From Kappaphycus alvarezii (taxonomy: Eukaryota > Rhodophyta > Florideophyceae > Gigartinales > Solieriaceae), in the NCBI GenBank assembly GCA_002205965.3, contig NADL03000666.1, positions 744,001-808,000 of the forward strand: a stretch of 64,000 nucleotides of DNA, read 5' to 3'. Made by a program: the position numbers and the translations under genes. This document shows positions 42,141 to 53,960 of the stretch, piece after piece (position 1 is the first letter of the stretch; the number at the start of each line of letters is the position of its first letter). A model generated the notes under the pieces. The model worked only from the letters and a program-made list of their open reading frames with translations. It was not told the origin of the DNA and searched no databases.

Positions 42141-45100
42141 CTCCCCGGCCCATCTCATCCTCATAATTGTAGTGCAACGGGCAGATTACGAAGTACGGCA
42201 CGCGCGGGCACGCGCGGGCAGGACAGTTCGAAAGAAGGGTAGCTGTCCCGGCTCACGTATAGGGACTACTGCGACAAAGCGCGAACAAGAAAAAAAACAG
42301 AAAGGGAGGTAGCTGCAAAATGACGCATCAAAGCGGCGATGCCGTGATCCTAGCTAGCTAGAAAAGGGTGAGGGGAATCGAAGCCAATGGAGACAGGGAT
42401 GAGCCGGAAAACGGAGTTGGGGTTCCAAGGATGGGGTTCAGTAGACTAGGCCAGACATAATTAGGTTTACTGTACCGGTTTAAAGCTAGGATTGCCTTAA
42501 ATACTAGATTGGCCTGATATTAAATACCGGAAAATCTGCCCAAATCGAACTGAAATGGAAGGATAGCCCAAAATAGGGAAGGCAGGTGGAACAGGTTACC
42601 CATCAAGTCGAGATCCACAGCGTTGGTCCACTTCTAGTGGCACGGTCCACGGTTCCAGCCTCGACTGCACAGTCTACCTGTACAGGACTGGGGTGCACCG
42701 AAAGGTATGCGGCCTTACACCAGCAGTACGGTAGCATTACAGAACCGCTAGTACAGTAGTTCCAGAGTAGGTCGTTCCTGACAGTGGATATCAGCGTGAC
42801 CTGAAGTAACCAGTAGAAGGGCAGTGCCCGAGAATAAAGCGAAAAATAGGCATTCTCGGTACCAAACTTATGGATCTTCGCGAGCGGATCAAGTTGTGGA
42901 TCGCCCTGGCACTACAATAATTTCTCCTTTTCTTGATCCGTGAGTGAGTTCCCGTGAGTCATTTTTTTATGTACATTCGTCCTTCTCTGTAGTGTGCATA
43001 CTAGTTGCAATCGTTAATGTTTATTTATATTATATAGCATACTAATATGTTAGATTCACGACGTATTAAGTTCTTTTTATTTTTCTTAGTTTCTATATTT
43101 ATTATTCTATTATAACATGGAATACTGTTTATATGTCTCCTTGATAGCATTCTGTTATGAAAGTTTCTTGCAGCTATTTTCTATCGGATTTAAAAGTCTT
43201 CTTAATGTGTTATTTAAAGCATAATTTTTTCAGGTGTGCGAAACTCAGTAATCGTTTTTTTGTATATTTTTTGGCCGCACAGAGCTGTATATGGCTCTCA
43301 CGATCTATATTTGAGTCTATTTACAGTATTTTAAATGGATATAGGGATCAAATTTGTGCCAGATATGAACACTGGTTTTTGTTCGGCACTGGAAGGGGTT
43401 CTCTGGTTTCTTTCTTTTTCTCGCATCTCTATCTGAGGGCTTTCAAAGTTATTTGTTTTGTATTTTTACTTTTATATTTTTTCATTTGTGCCCTAGCAAT
43501 AGAAACTCAATTAAAAAATTCCGATTGCGTTTCCTCTCGGCGAGGAAGGAGAGTTTCCTACGATGCTCATTACTGCGCAACAGTGAATTTGTAGGTCAAT
43601 CTCCTGGTTGAAAGTGATATCGCAAAAGGTACACTGCGGAGAATCCCTCCTCTCCTTTAGCCTCAGTGCTTCCCTTTGTTGCCTCCCACCATCTCATTTA
43701 ATATCCAGCTGTCCTGAAACGTTAAACTCGATATCGTAGGAGCGATAATAAATTTGGGCTTCTCCCCCTTCCTATTCCTCTCCCTCCTCTCGCCATCTGT
43801 CGCAATCTTGAACGCGGTAGTTCAGGCAAGGTGGATCCGGGCCTAGGTTCAGAAAGTAGCCGCGAAAGGGGACCCAAGGGCGGTTGTGTGATGAGTATGA
43901 CGAGATGCGGGTTTTGGAGAGTAGAGGGCCGGTTTCGAGTAACTAAAGGCCTGCGAAGAAGAACAGACGCGGACGGGGTTGTGTCCAGATTCAGATTCTT
44001 CGGATCCTTCCTTGGCGTCGTCGTCAATTAGGAGGTGCCGCCGGTACTCCGTTTGTAAGAGTCGCCTTTTCTACTTTCCTATCCGGTCTCTCCGACCGTT
44101 CTGACGAGCAATTCTTCAGCCCAATCCCTGTGTCGCAATTTTTTGTAGCAGGGGTGGTTCTCTAAAGGGACTACAGGCTTTCGTTACCCTCTGACCATTC
44201 TCTTCAGCGATCACGAAGATTTAACTAGAGCAGTCACTGAGAGTATTTAACTCCTGAACTTCGAGCTAGGAACCGAAGGTCCAAGGAGACTAGTGACACC
44301 GGCAGTATAATTGGTATTGTCATCTTTAACTTTGGTATACCCACCGAATATACAAGAGGATAAGGAACACCATTGCTTTGAAGCAAGAGAATTTTGGTGA
44401 TGGGTGCTTTTGTGTTTGTGTATATTTGTGGGGCAGGTGTGTAATTGGGTCCGGGGGTACGTGTGTTTTTGGGCCTCGAGATGTCTGTGTTTCGGACTGA
44501 TTAATCATCCAGGCCATGGCTCGAACCCCCGTCAACCAGCCTTTATATAGAGGATCTCAGAATACAAAAGTTTCCTTTTTAATACTAATAGCTTTTGCAA
44601 AAGCCCAAAAAGTAGCCTCCTCAGTCCGTATTGAGTAGTTCTCAGGAGTGCAGACAGCACGGTAGTGCGGCTTGCACAAATGGTGGCCCAGAGCCATGCA
44701 CGGCACTGCACTAGCTAGCGGCGTGGATACAACCGACCACATCTTCCATACTTCAAAATAACCTAAAAATTCCCCCAGTACTGTACTGTATGCGGTTCTC
44801 GTGCTCCAAATTTGCGGCCATGTACAGTACAATACCCTACACAGTACATGGCTCTTGGGGGAAGTATTTGGTGCTTTTACTATTGGAAGATATATTAGAT
44901 TTATCCTAAAGTTTTCCGCACAACCACAATAGACTCAAAAAGGTGTGCCGACATAGTAATGAAGAAACTTTACTTCATTGACTGTCTATCGTGTACACTG
45001 CAGGACTGACTATACGGCTGGGGGAGAAACTCGAGTGTCGAGTTGGTGGCCAAAATTAACAGACCACTCCCAGCGATCCAACACCCACTATCGTATGCCT

Positions 45101-46399
45101 TGCAGTCGGCACAACAACTGGTTTTCGTGGGTCACAAGGCATCTCTTCGATCGGAAGAGATACAGAATGCGATAGATGCACATGATTGCACTACAACGAT
45201 GTACAATAGCTGGCTGGCTCTTTGTAATAGGTTTTGCGAGCTAACCAGCGTCTACAAATCTTCAATTGCCCATTTGGAGTCGTGCGCATTGGCTTGAAAT
45301 AAATATCTAACACCTCTATCGAAAGGGGGTTTGAAATCTCAACATGCAAATTCCTGCCAACTAACTGTCTGCTTATGTGGATCTCGTAAATTTTACCAGC
45401 AAGGTCCGCCGCCACCACACAACATCAGATTTTGCCAACGCGTATGAATAAGAAAAGCAGACGTGCCGTTCGAAAAGACATCGAGGCTTTCAGTTGCTGC
45501 AGCAAACCCTTTTACCAGTTCGCACATTACTGAACTTGCCATTTTTCAAATGTACAGGCTTCAGAAGCTCATTGTTGCAAACACGCGAATGCTTTACAAA
45601 CATCAGGTACAGTATATGGCGTTCAAGGCAGACGCGTTTCCCCATTAGTGTTGTACAGTAAGTAGTTGAACACATTACGCCCTGCGCTGATGGTCTCTGG
45701 ACTGTCATTGCCATTTTTGCGAATTTCCCCTACTGTAACCAAATCGTAAAGACCATGTCGCAGAGGAAATTAGACTCTTTAACTATGTAGGGTCGAAGAT
45801 TTGACGACTTAAAGAAAAACAGATGTGGCGGAGTCAGAGGTAGAGCACAAACTCTGATTTCCCAGGTGATTACTCAATCAAATCAAACAGAGGCCTTTGA
45901 AGCAGCAATGCAAGACTTTCCAAGTTGTTGCCAGTCCTATCAGCCGCGTTGATTTTCGTTTCAGAAAAACGAATAATTCGTAAATTATTTAGAACGACAG
46001 CAAAATCTGACCCATGTGCAAAGGTTGGTAGACCCTTATGGTTCAATATTTTACTAATTTTTGGGATCTTGTCGCTGCCAAGCTGTCGCCAGCTTTTCGC
46101 TCGGGTGAAGGAACGACCGCCAAGTTGGCGTTGACCTTGGACAATATCCACACTTTTTGACCGGTATAGGAACTATAGACTTGCATATATGTAGACCAAT
46201 CTTAAACTATCGCAAAGCGTGTGAGAACATTTCACTTTAGGACATTTTTTCGCAGTGAGAAAACTGCTGCCTCACCTGGAAGCATTAATCTGCTATCCCC
46301 TTTAACCAACCTACTTAATGAAATAAAAATGGGAAAGTTTGGGGTGGTTTAATACTGAAAGATGTCGTGGCTGTTATTCGGCGTCATGGTGCACAGGGA
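42141..46399. other. Mostly non-coding stretch
   Basis: A 145-codon frame at 43157-43594 is hydrophobic and AT-driven, and I do not trust it. A minus-strand frame near 43560-43690 reads CTFCDITFNQEIDLQIHCC, a possible single C2HC finger without context. A GTAC cluster lies at 44778-44846 and single units near 45608 and 45655. Small frames at 44978-45297 and 45870-46151 have no recognisable domain. GC-rich direct repeats GCACGCGCGG x2 occur near 42199-42218. Confidence 0.4.
44778..44846. repeat. GTAC-type repeat cluster
   Basis: Contains AGTACTGTACTGTATG and ATGTACAGTACAATA with a third unit ACAGTACATGG, the same short palindromic family as at 35.7 and 38.4 kb. Confidence 0.6.
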
Positions 46400-47742
46400 G
46401 AGGCTAATTGATGGAAGGCGACAAGGGACGCTCACAGAGTCCCTCGAAACATCGGAGTAAGACCGACCATAAAGCAGCAGTTGCAGCGCGCCTTTGCATT
46501 ACGACCGAACGAATCTTTCCGAAAGTTTCTATCGCTCTAACAACTATGTCCCGAGTAACTTCGGTTACCACAGTATAAGCGGCTGGGTGCTAGCATCCGA
46601 GTGTGGAAAAAGGAATTGCGTCGAGCCTGGATTTTACAAAAGTCGCGATGAACTCTTGGCGCTTCTGGTACTTTTCAGCCCTTGCTGCGTTCAGGGAAGT
46701 CAATGGGTTGAAACAGCAAACTTTCCCCTGGGAGGGGGCGGGAGGGTGCACAAAGGTGACATCGAATGAGTCCGTACCTTCTCTTGATCCCATCGCGCGA
46801 ATGTCGGGACGTGTACGGTGTCGTCCGTGCGGTCGGGGTTCCATGACAGGGTGTCTGCCTGGCTTTGCTAGGTTCAAAGCCAGGATGTTCACATGATTGT
46901 CATGCCGTAGAATTCGCTCCGGCCCGTGTGAGCAATGCACAAGATGGTCTCTGAACATGTCCATTGCTTCGGGACAATTGCTTCCGGGACACTGTGTGTC
47001 ACCGGAGAACGGTGGGACCTGGAAATAGCACTGCAACCACACGGGAAAAGGGCATAGTTGAATATCTGTCCTTCAGCCAGGACAGGGTAAACCCATTCTT
47101 TGGCACCTGGGAGGGCTACTGAAGCGCGAAATACCTGTTTCCTGGAATTCCCAGGAGGATTTCGTTCTTGTACTCCCTCATGGTTGCGTCCGTCAATGTC
47201 TGTTGCGATGTGCTTTTTTTGAGCAAATGGAGAATCGATTTGGTTCTTTAATATTGAAAGGGGCGGTTCGGCTATACCCCGGTGTATGGAAATTAAACTG
47301 AACGGGAGAATCCTAGCTAGACAGCAGGCAAAAGGTCGACCACCTCCGCTGAGCGTCTGCAGCTGCTCCGTATGTTCCCTGGGATCAATGTCTTGCACAG
47401 ATTGTTAGAGGATGGGCTAGAGGCCAAGAATGCCGCAGCCATGATGTCTTTCGCGGATGTGAACTCTATCCCGAGACATGGTTTATTCGCATCACTGGGT
47501 TCCACCGGTAACTGGAGTTCTCGGAATACCTTAATGTCCAATATTCCACCTGTCAGTGTTCGGATGCAGTCCTCCATCATTCGACCGAGCTCTTGCGCGC
47601 CTTCTGCGGTGCAGGATGAGGGCACTACGCGTAATAGATAGCCTATTTTGCAGACGCCGAAACAGTAACACAGTAGCTGGGACACTACTTGCCTATTCTC
47701 AAGATCAGCAAGTCTCGAGGAAAAGTCTGAGGGACACCACAT
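46400..47742 (-). pseudogene. Retroelement RT thumb to C-terminus, family B, decayed
   Basis: The longest copy of this C-terminal region. Minus-strand order: LADLENRQVVSQLL and CFGVCKIGYLLRVVP near 47700-47625, the post-catalytic RT segment; VFRELQLPVEP and LGIEFTSAKDIMAAAFLAS near 47530-47420, equivalent to 63.55-63.66 kb; ASVALPGAKEWV near 47130-47095; CPEAMDMFRDHLVHCSHGPERILRHD near 46985-46905, a zinc-binding region; RPDIRAMGSREGTDSFDVTFVHP near 46815-46750; and a C-terminal helical segment to about 46430. These elements are target-primed retrotransposons of the GVRPIAVGE RT class (family knowledge). At least two frame changes; the catalytic RT core is absent upstream. Confidence 0.65.
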
Positions 47743-47950
47743 GGTTCGTAAAGGATCGCGTGGTGCATTCTTCAGTACCGACGGGGGTGTTCAGTACTGT
47801 ACAAAATACCGCGGTACGTACATGGCCTCCCCTGAGTGGAAGGTCGCCCTGGCTATCTGTCTTGGTATCGCGCTATTCCCAGGATCCACTCGTCGTGCGG
47901 TGTGCTCCCGGCGCTCTGTCGACTTCGCGCCCGTCTTGGATCCAAGCGGA

Positions 47951-48029
47951 CGGACGGACGGAAAACCTTTACAAGTTCTAAGGCACAAAAGTGTGCGGAG
48001 AGTATTCAGAGATCAACTGCGCAGGCAGG
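47951..48029 (+). repeat. 79-bp inverted repeat, left arm
   Basis: Matches the reverse complement of 48619-48697 at 74 of 79 positions, spacer 589 bases. It begins CGGACGGACGGAAAA and ends CAGGCAGG. No target duplication was recognised outside it. Confidence 0.9.
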
Positions 48030-48618
48030 AGGACGACATTCGTTCAGCTGCAAGTACGAGGACGGCATGACTCGCCGGCATCATGTCCTTCGCAAAGTTC
48101 TCGCCCGCTTCTGTAAGGAAGTTGGAGTCGCTGCAATCGTCGAACAGTAAGAGTAAAACACCCAAACCTTTCCCCATCGTCGAATATACGCCTCCCGTCC
48201 AAGATCCCAATTCTTCTATTCATACGGGGTTCCGTCCATGACGAATGGACATCTACATTCCGGGTGCCCATAGTCTTCACATCAGTGATATTGCCGTTGA
48301 CATTACTACTGACCACCCTTCTCCTCGCTGCCACATCTCGCCAAGTGCACTTACCGCAGGCACTGCTGCGACACTGGCACAGCGAGAGAAACATTGTCAT
48401 TGCAGCGATTACTGCTACCAACACGATATCCTCCTTTCCCCCGTCGGAGTTGATACCTATGGCGCTTTGGGTGACGAGGGCCAGAGGTTTTCCCGACGCC
48501 TCGCTTCCTCCGCTGCTTCCCGTCGTGGTTCCTCTCCTCAGCGAGAACTTCGCGACTTCGTTACTCGTTTTGCGTGTAGCCTCCAAGTAATGCAGGCGCG
48601 ACAGGTTGCCACCCGCTG

Positions 48619-48697
48619 CCTGCCTACGCAGTTGATCTCTGAATACTCTCCGCACACTTTCGTGCTTTAGAACTCGTAAAGATTTTCCGTCCGTCCG
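48619..48697 (-). repeat. 79-bp inverted repeat, right arm
   Basis: Partner of 47951-48029. Similarity stops sharply at both ends of the arms. Both arms read RHKSVRRVFRDQLRRQ (left) or RHESVRRVFRDQLRRQ (right) on their respective strands. Confidence 0.9.
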
Positions 48698-49256
48698 AGT
48701 TTAAACACATCCACCACTGACACTGAGAAACTTGTCTCCTTCGTACCATCCGCAAGTCCGTTTCGTTCATTCTTCCTTCCTTACTGACCTCTTCAAATTT
48801 TGCCTTCGCTCTTCTCGGCGCTCGCGTTGCACTTGGCGCGGGCGCCGGACCTATTTCCATTCACGTGCCCTTGCGGTGGCACACCCATGACTCTAAATTT
48901 CTCGCTACACCGTTGTTAATGATGGCTATTTCGAGTGGACTGTCGTCCCGCACCCTCAGCGCATGTGGGACGCCTGGGAAAGGCGTGGAAGGACGGCTCT
49001 TCTACTAGAACAGGGTTTACAAAGTTCGCTGTCTTCTGTCGTTTCCCAACCTGCTGTCCATGTAGCAGTCTTCGAAGGAACGTGATCTGCGGTGCGCTGT
49101 CCGTCCGTCGCCAAGTTTGTTCGTCTGGAGTTTTCCTCGTTGCGGTTTTCGTTGACTGTAAACAGTTATGTTTACGTCAAACGCCGCATGTCTGCTGACA
49201 GGGCTCGCAGCCACCTTTTAGTCGCCGTTCCATAGCACGCCGATTTTCACCGCAAT

Positions 49257-49345
49257 ATTTTTCACGCCGCCGCCCCACCCAATGCACAGGCTAATTAGAA
49301 CTTCACCCTATGTTCCACTTGCATTAAACTAGTCTAAACATCCAA
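49257..49345. repeat. Dispersed repeat, copy 2 (first copy at 3781-3860)
   Basis: Shares the ordered landmarks CGCCGCCGCC, TGCACAGG, TTCACCC and GTTCCACTTGCA with 3781-3860 in the same orientation. The match may continue after a small gap into the AAACATTCCCC segment near 49370. Confidence 0.5.
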
Positions 49346-49544
49346 ACATTAAAGTGTACCACCCATTTAACCAAACATTCCCCCCGTTATGCTTACACTG
49401 GAAGATATGTTAAACTTTACCGCGTTAATATCGAGGGTCCAGAGCAGGAACCGACTAGTATTTCAAGCTGTGTTTAACTATATTTCTACTCATCTGTCAT
49501 TTCGAGTGTACACTGCCTGGCCGCCTATTAAGATTAAGATCTAA

Positions 49545-49803
49545 TCGGATGGTCCGCAACGGTCGCATGCAGTGGAGCGCGCGAGATAATGGCCATCTCT
49601 GTTGACGACCATACGATGCAGCTTAAGCGTTGATATAGGCGTGTGCGGAAGATGGTGGGAGAGACGTGACATTTGTTCGAAGTTCGGTCGATAAAACGTT
49701 CAAGGAAACGGATGGTATCGTGGCATGTAGCTCCTAGCGAGTCAAAACCGAAGGGCTGAAACTGAAAACCAAGGTCGCGTGTATATCGCGGGACGGGTCC
49801 AGG
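49545..49803 (-). pseudogene. Retroelement C-terminal tail, family A, fragment
   Basis: The minus-strand frame reads YTRDLGFQFQPFGFDSLGAT, DTIRFLERFIDR and LSCIVWSSTEMAIISRAPLH. It aligns along its whole length with the tail at 35047-34781 (SRDPGFLFQPLVFDSLGAP, ETVSFIEQFVPR, CCALWSSVAITILSRALLH). Nothing of the RT remains adjacent. The DNA is open in this frame throughout, so only truncation, not point damage, is seen. Confidence 0.65.
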
Positions 49804-50313
49804 GAAGCGGGGTTATGATGGTGTGGTGAACATTCACTTACAGATGGTCGAATTTTCTTCCGGCCTCCCTTCTTTTCATTGGGGTGGGCGCCTGTTTTCG
49901 CCGTCGCATGGAGATGTCTTTTAGTTTACCCTAACTCACTTCCATCAAACAGTTTATATCAATTAGCTTCTATGGTGTCCACTGCAGGATTCGACCATAG
50001 GGCTAAAACTTAATGGCACCAAGTTTGGTACGGTGCTGAGTTTCGGCCTACCAAAAACCCTTCACGCAGTTTTCGAGGGAATACGAGAGCAATTAGATTT
50101 ACATTAAATAAATGCGATATTTCGGTATCGTAAAAGTAAATAGGAAAACGCATTTGAAGTACCCAGCAACCGTGCCATTCAGAATGCATACAGCTTGACT
50201 AAAATATAGTGTAACTCTTATGACTCAAAAACTACGGCGGAACTCAATCCCTTTCGAAATAGGGCGGTCATTTCAAAAGTTCACAACATCATATACAACC
50301 GGTCGATCTACCC
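49804..50313. other. Intergenic stretch without supported genes
   Basis: No domain-bearing frame and no notable repeat seen. Confidence 0.45.
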
Positions 50314-51620
50314 ATGTTTGTCACAGTTAAAACACACCTTAGTACGAAACCAATGTACAGCCCAAAGCCATCATCCAAAAAAACCATTACATCCAGGAAA
50401 CGCCGAACAACCGACTCCAAAACAAAAAATGAAAAAAATTACACAGCACTGAGTACATCGCAAGCGGCCGGAGATTTGGCTCTTCTTTCCGAGGCTGCAG
50501 AGGAAAGACGAGTCGATCTCGAAGATCTCAACTCTACAAGGGATAATACAAAGTCCGATGAGGTAAATGACAGTGACGCTCCGTACTTCTAGTCATTTTA
50601 CAATGCTACAATGCTGGGGGATCACGAAACATCTCTAATATGACAAATTTCACAGCGCAAGAACTTTAGTCGATCTGGGAAACTTTTTCGAGTTTTATTA
50701 GCGGGAAATACAACGTTAAAAAAGGCCGCCGTTCTAAATTTACAGGGAAAGATGTTTTGTTTATAGCACTGACAATCATGAAGCACGGGGAGCTTGGGAT
50801 TTCGTTGGGAAAGCCTTATAAATCAGTGGCCTGACATTCGAGAGAACCGTCTCTGCTTTTATTTTGATGTTTTCAGATGAAATTTATCGGCTCTGCGCCA
50901 CTAGTCCTTCAGCACATTGAAAATTCAACAAATAAAGTCGCAGTAAAAGTCAGTTCAAGAATTTCCCTTATGCTCGCTATGCGACAGATGTTACTCTTCA
51001 GAATTACAACCGTCGAAGTGGAAATTCACAGGAAGCAAAGAATTATTTTTCTGGGAATCACAGGCTGTATGGATATAAAGTTGAGGTTTCCGTTTTGCCC
51101 ACAGGATTTGCAAATAGGTGCATCGGTCCTTACGCGGGGTCTGTGTCTGACATTCATATAATCGATAAAAGTATGGCTTGGCACGATGAGCAACTATAGA
51201 AAACTGATAGTCAGATTTCTGAAAATGACGATCGTATTGGAGCGTCTAGTTTCGAAAAACACTGGGCTGCTCTCGTGGATAAAGGCTACCGGGGCACCAT
51301 AGAGTTTTTAAGGGTTGAGTATCCGAAGAAGAAACCTCGCAATCGTGATTTGACCCGATGGTAACATGTGTTTAATAAGACTGTCGCCAGCGACGGGATA
51401 ATCGTGGAAAACTTTTTCGGCCGTTGGAGAACAAGGCACTTCCCACATTAGTCCTGTAGTATATGACAAGAATGCCATGGAAGACATTCTTTCAATATCC
51501 CGTAAGCCTCTATCCATTTTCAACTGCAGTCAATTCATTCTAAAGGACCGAAGAGCTGTTGCGATGTCCCAAAGGAATGAAACATTTCAAATTTCGGCTG
51601 CAAAAGATTGCGGGGAATAC
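50314..51620 (+). pseudogene. DDE transposase (DDE_Tnp_4 / HARBI1-like superfamily), decayed
   Basis: 50314-50592 is an intact Lys/Ser/Thr- then Glu/Asp-rich N-terminal block. The frame-corrected body reads KYNVKKGRRSKFTGKDVLFI and TIMKHG near 50700-50780, the helix-turn-helix. YATDVTLQ follows with the first Asp at 50987, then YFSGNHRLYGYKVEVSVLPTGFA near 51040-51110, GSVSDIHIID with the second Asp at 51149, LVDKGYRG with an Asp at 51278, and IIVENFFGRW with the Glu at 51407. All acidic residues are still present in one frame, but stops occur at about 51197 and 51362 with further frame changes upstream. Family order and spacing are clear; terminal repeats were not found. Confidence 0.75.
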
Positions 51621-51895
51621 GGCTCCCTGGAGATGAAGGAGTTCTAAAGTTTTATCAAGGCATATTAATGTGCACTGAGGGCTCTAGTAGAACAGTTATG
51701 GAGGAGTACAAATGTTTTAATGCAGCTTGTGGTTACCCTACTCTTTTAGAAGGCCAGGATCATTAATTTTTCATCATTTCTATGGGTACAGCTGCCCCTC
51801 TTGTACTTATCTAAAGGCTTCTGATAGGTTTTGCTTTGAGTACTGGAACCTTGTGTGGGATATTTGTGTAGTATAATTCAAAGTTCATTGCTAAT

Positions 51896-53960
51896 GTGCT
51901 ATCAGATCTTATTCCAGGGACTACTTTGAAAGGCGGTGTAGACTGGGGTACTCGTGGATCAAAGCAAAGCAAAGGCAAAGGAACCTATCAATTAAGAAGC
52001 AAGTGTAACTCAACCGAAGGGATAGAATTCTTCCCAGCACTGCTGAGGATGTTGCTGAACAGCGAGATGGTGAACCAGATGTGAAGATCGAAAATAGGGG
52101 CGACCAAGACGCTGATATTTTTGGATTTGAGAAGAACTGGAGATCTGCTAGAATTTTCCATGATATGCGCGTTAATATGTGTAAATTGATGGTAATGTAT
52201 CCTCTCTCTGAGTTATTCAAGTTCCCAACAGGTGAAAAAGATGGAGACCGCCTCCACGCAGTATTTGTAGACGGAATATGGAAGGGATACCTGAAGAGAT
52301 CAAGAAAGAATTTTGTAAACTTATCAGGGGATTGTATTGACCTGAGATTGTCAAACTTTGCGTCTGCTCAGGCAATAATTCGACCTAGCCATTCATTTCT
52401 GCGTTTGGAAAGTACAGCAATAATTCCTAGTTTCCGCTATAAATGGTTCACCTATCAAGGTGAATTCCATGAATATGTCGGGGCTAGTTGCAGCTATTAG
52501 GTTTTTTGACCCAACCGCTCTCCCACCCGAGTACCATAACGAGTCGTCTTTTGGGTGCAATCAAAGAGACTACGCAGATGATTTCGGGGAAAGGAGCTTC
52601 TTATGTTGCATGAGGGAGTTAGCATTGGCCATCTATAATGGTACGGTCCTGCGATATAGGTTATGTACTTTGTTGTTAAGTTATTTGAATAATCGCATTC
52701 GCAATGGGGTTAGGACACGAAGCTGCAGAAAAGTGAATGTGAAGTCAAGCAAATAAATAAGAGCAAGTGAGGAACATCACGTGCTGAGTATCCTGTCCGG
52801 ACTTATTGAGTCAGAATTTGACAGCGATGATTGACCTGGTGTTTATTAGAACTCAAATATAGTTTCCAATGGAGCTCGGGACGAGAATTCGACCGCAGTT
52901 CGAGAAATTAGCATGCTATACAGAGCAATTATTCAAGTACCTTTGACGAACTTTGTGAAAAGGAAACAAACAACAAATTTGATGAAATTAGCTGATATTT
53001 CCAAAATGGTCGGGAGGCTGTGTGCAATATAACTAGTCGTAATATGAAAACTGCAAACTTACCGGAGAACTGTGTCATTACATTTAATAGACTAATTCGC
53101 GGTGGACTCATTAGTGCATTAGATCTTGAACAGAGATCTGCTGGTCTTCTATCTAAGTTTGGTCATTTCTTCCGCTGTGTCGGACGTAGAGTGCAGAAGC
53201 TTTAAGAATTTTATGACATCTTGGATCCTAAAAAGTGTTCGTCTGCCCAATATAAGAAGGATTGGGGCCACTCCCCCAAACCAGAATTAAGAGAGGCATT
53301 TAATCAATAAGCTGCTGCTTCGGGTTTATCATATGAAAATGAACAGAATAGTTACTTTGCGGCCTGCAGGTCAGGGTTATATTTCACAGCACATGAGCAG
53401 GTTAGATATCTTCCTTTCAATGATGAGATGAAGAGTGTTTTCGGAGATAATCATTTTGGGATTTGCTCTAAGTACTATGCCCAAAAGAACAAGAGCTTCA
53501 CACAAGGGGCGCGTAGATTCAGCTGCTCTTTTTTCCCACCCTATAGTTCTGGCATTAAAAGCTCTGGAGAAAAATGAAGGACCCAGGGCTGTGCTTGATG
53601 CATTGCTTTCAAGATTTCTCGAGCTACCCAGATTCGTTATCTATGACTTTTCATGTGGGCTATGTTCTTCGTCAAATTCATAACCTTGGTGGGCAATCCA
53701 AGACGTTACTCTAGTCTCAGACGCTTTCCATGCTTTTAATCACAACCGTTTGTCGTCCTTCACAGCAACAATACACGAAGGCCTAAACACGACCAATACT
53801 ATATCACATGAACAGAGGAATAATCCACTATCAGAGCTAGCTCGTTCGCTTCGCTGCCCTAGACAAGACTTCTAAATTACTCTACTGGCTTACCAAGTAT
53901 GTGTTCTTAATCTGACTGCCACAGCGAAACAGTGAAAGGAATTCGAGGAAAGAAGGGCTG
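51896..53960 (+). pseudogene. KDZ-like transposase remnant (tentative)
   Basis: A long plus-strand series of broken frames. VFVDGIWKGYLKR near 52270 resembles the DG-start of the KDZ core. VKRKQTTNLMKLADISKMV near 52957 and LSYENEQNSYFAACRSGLYF near 53325 are unassigned. NEGPRAVLDALLSRFLELPRFVIYDFSCGL near 53574-53660, VSDAFHAFNHNR near 53715, and TISHEQRNNPLSELARSLRC near 53795-53855 together match the KDZ pattern: xxYDxAC, then D-FH-x-H, then EQxN. The last three blocks are the basis of the call. Intervening stops and frame changes are numerous. It could also be a related, unnamed transposase family. Confidence 0.45.

Larger units (their letters stand above)
47743..49544. other. GC-balanced stretch of retroelement debris
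   Basis: Frames up to 203 codons occur (48044-48655, minus strand) without a full domain. The inverted repeat 47951-48029 / 48619-48697 encodes VLRHKSVRRVFRDQLRRQ-like peptides in both arms, resembling the RHKSV motif of retroelement family A. I read this as rearranged fragments of that family; an Arg/Ser-rich spacer between the arms is unassigned. Confidence 0.4.

Noticed and set aside
43157..43594. 145-codon plus-strand hydrophobic reading frame
   Set aside because: AT-rich DNA translating to Phe/Leu/Ser/Tyr; hydrophobicity follows from base composition. No start context or motif.
44505..44540. tRNA-like GGTTCGAGCC on the minus strand
   Set aside because: Isolated T-loop-like string without flanking stems.
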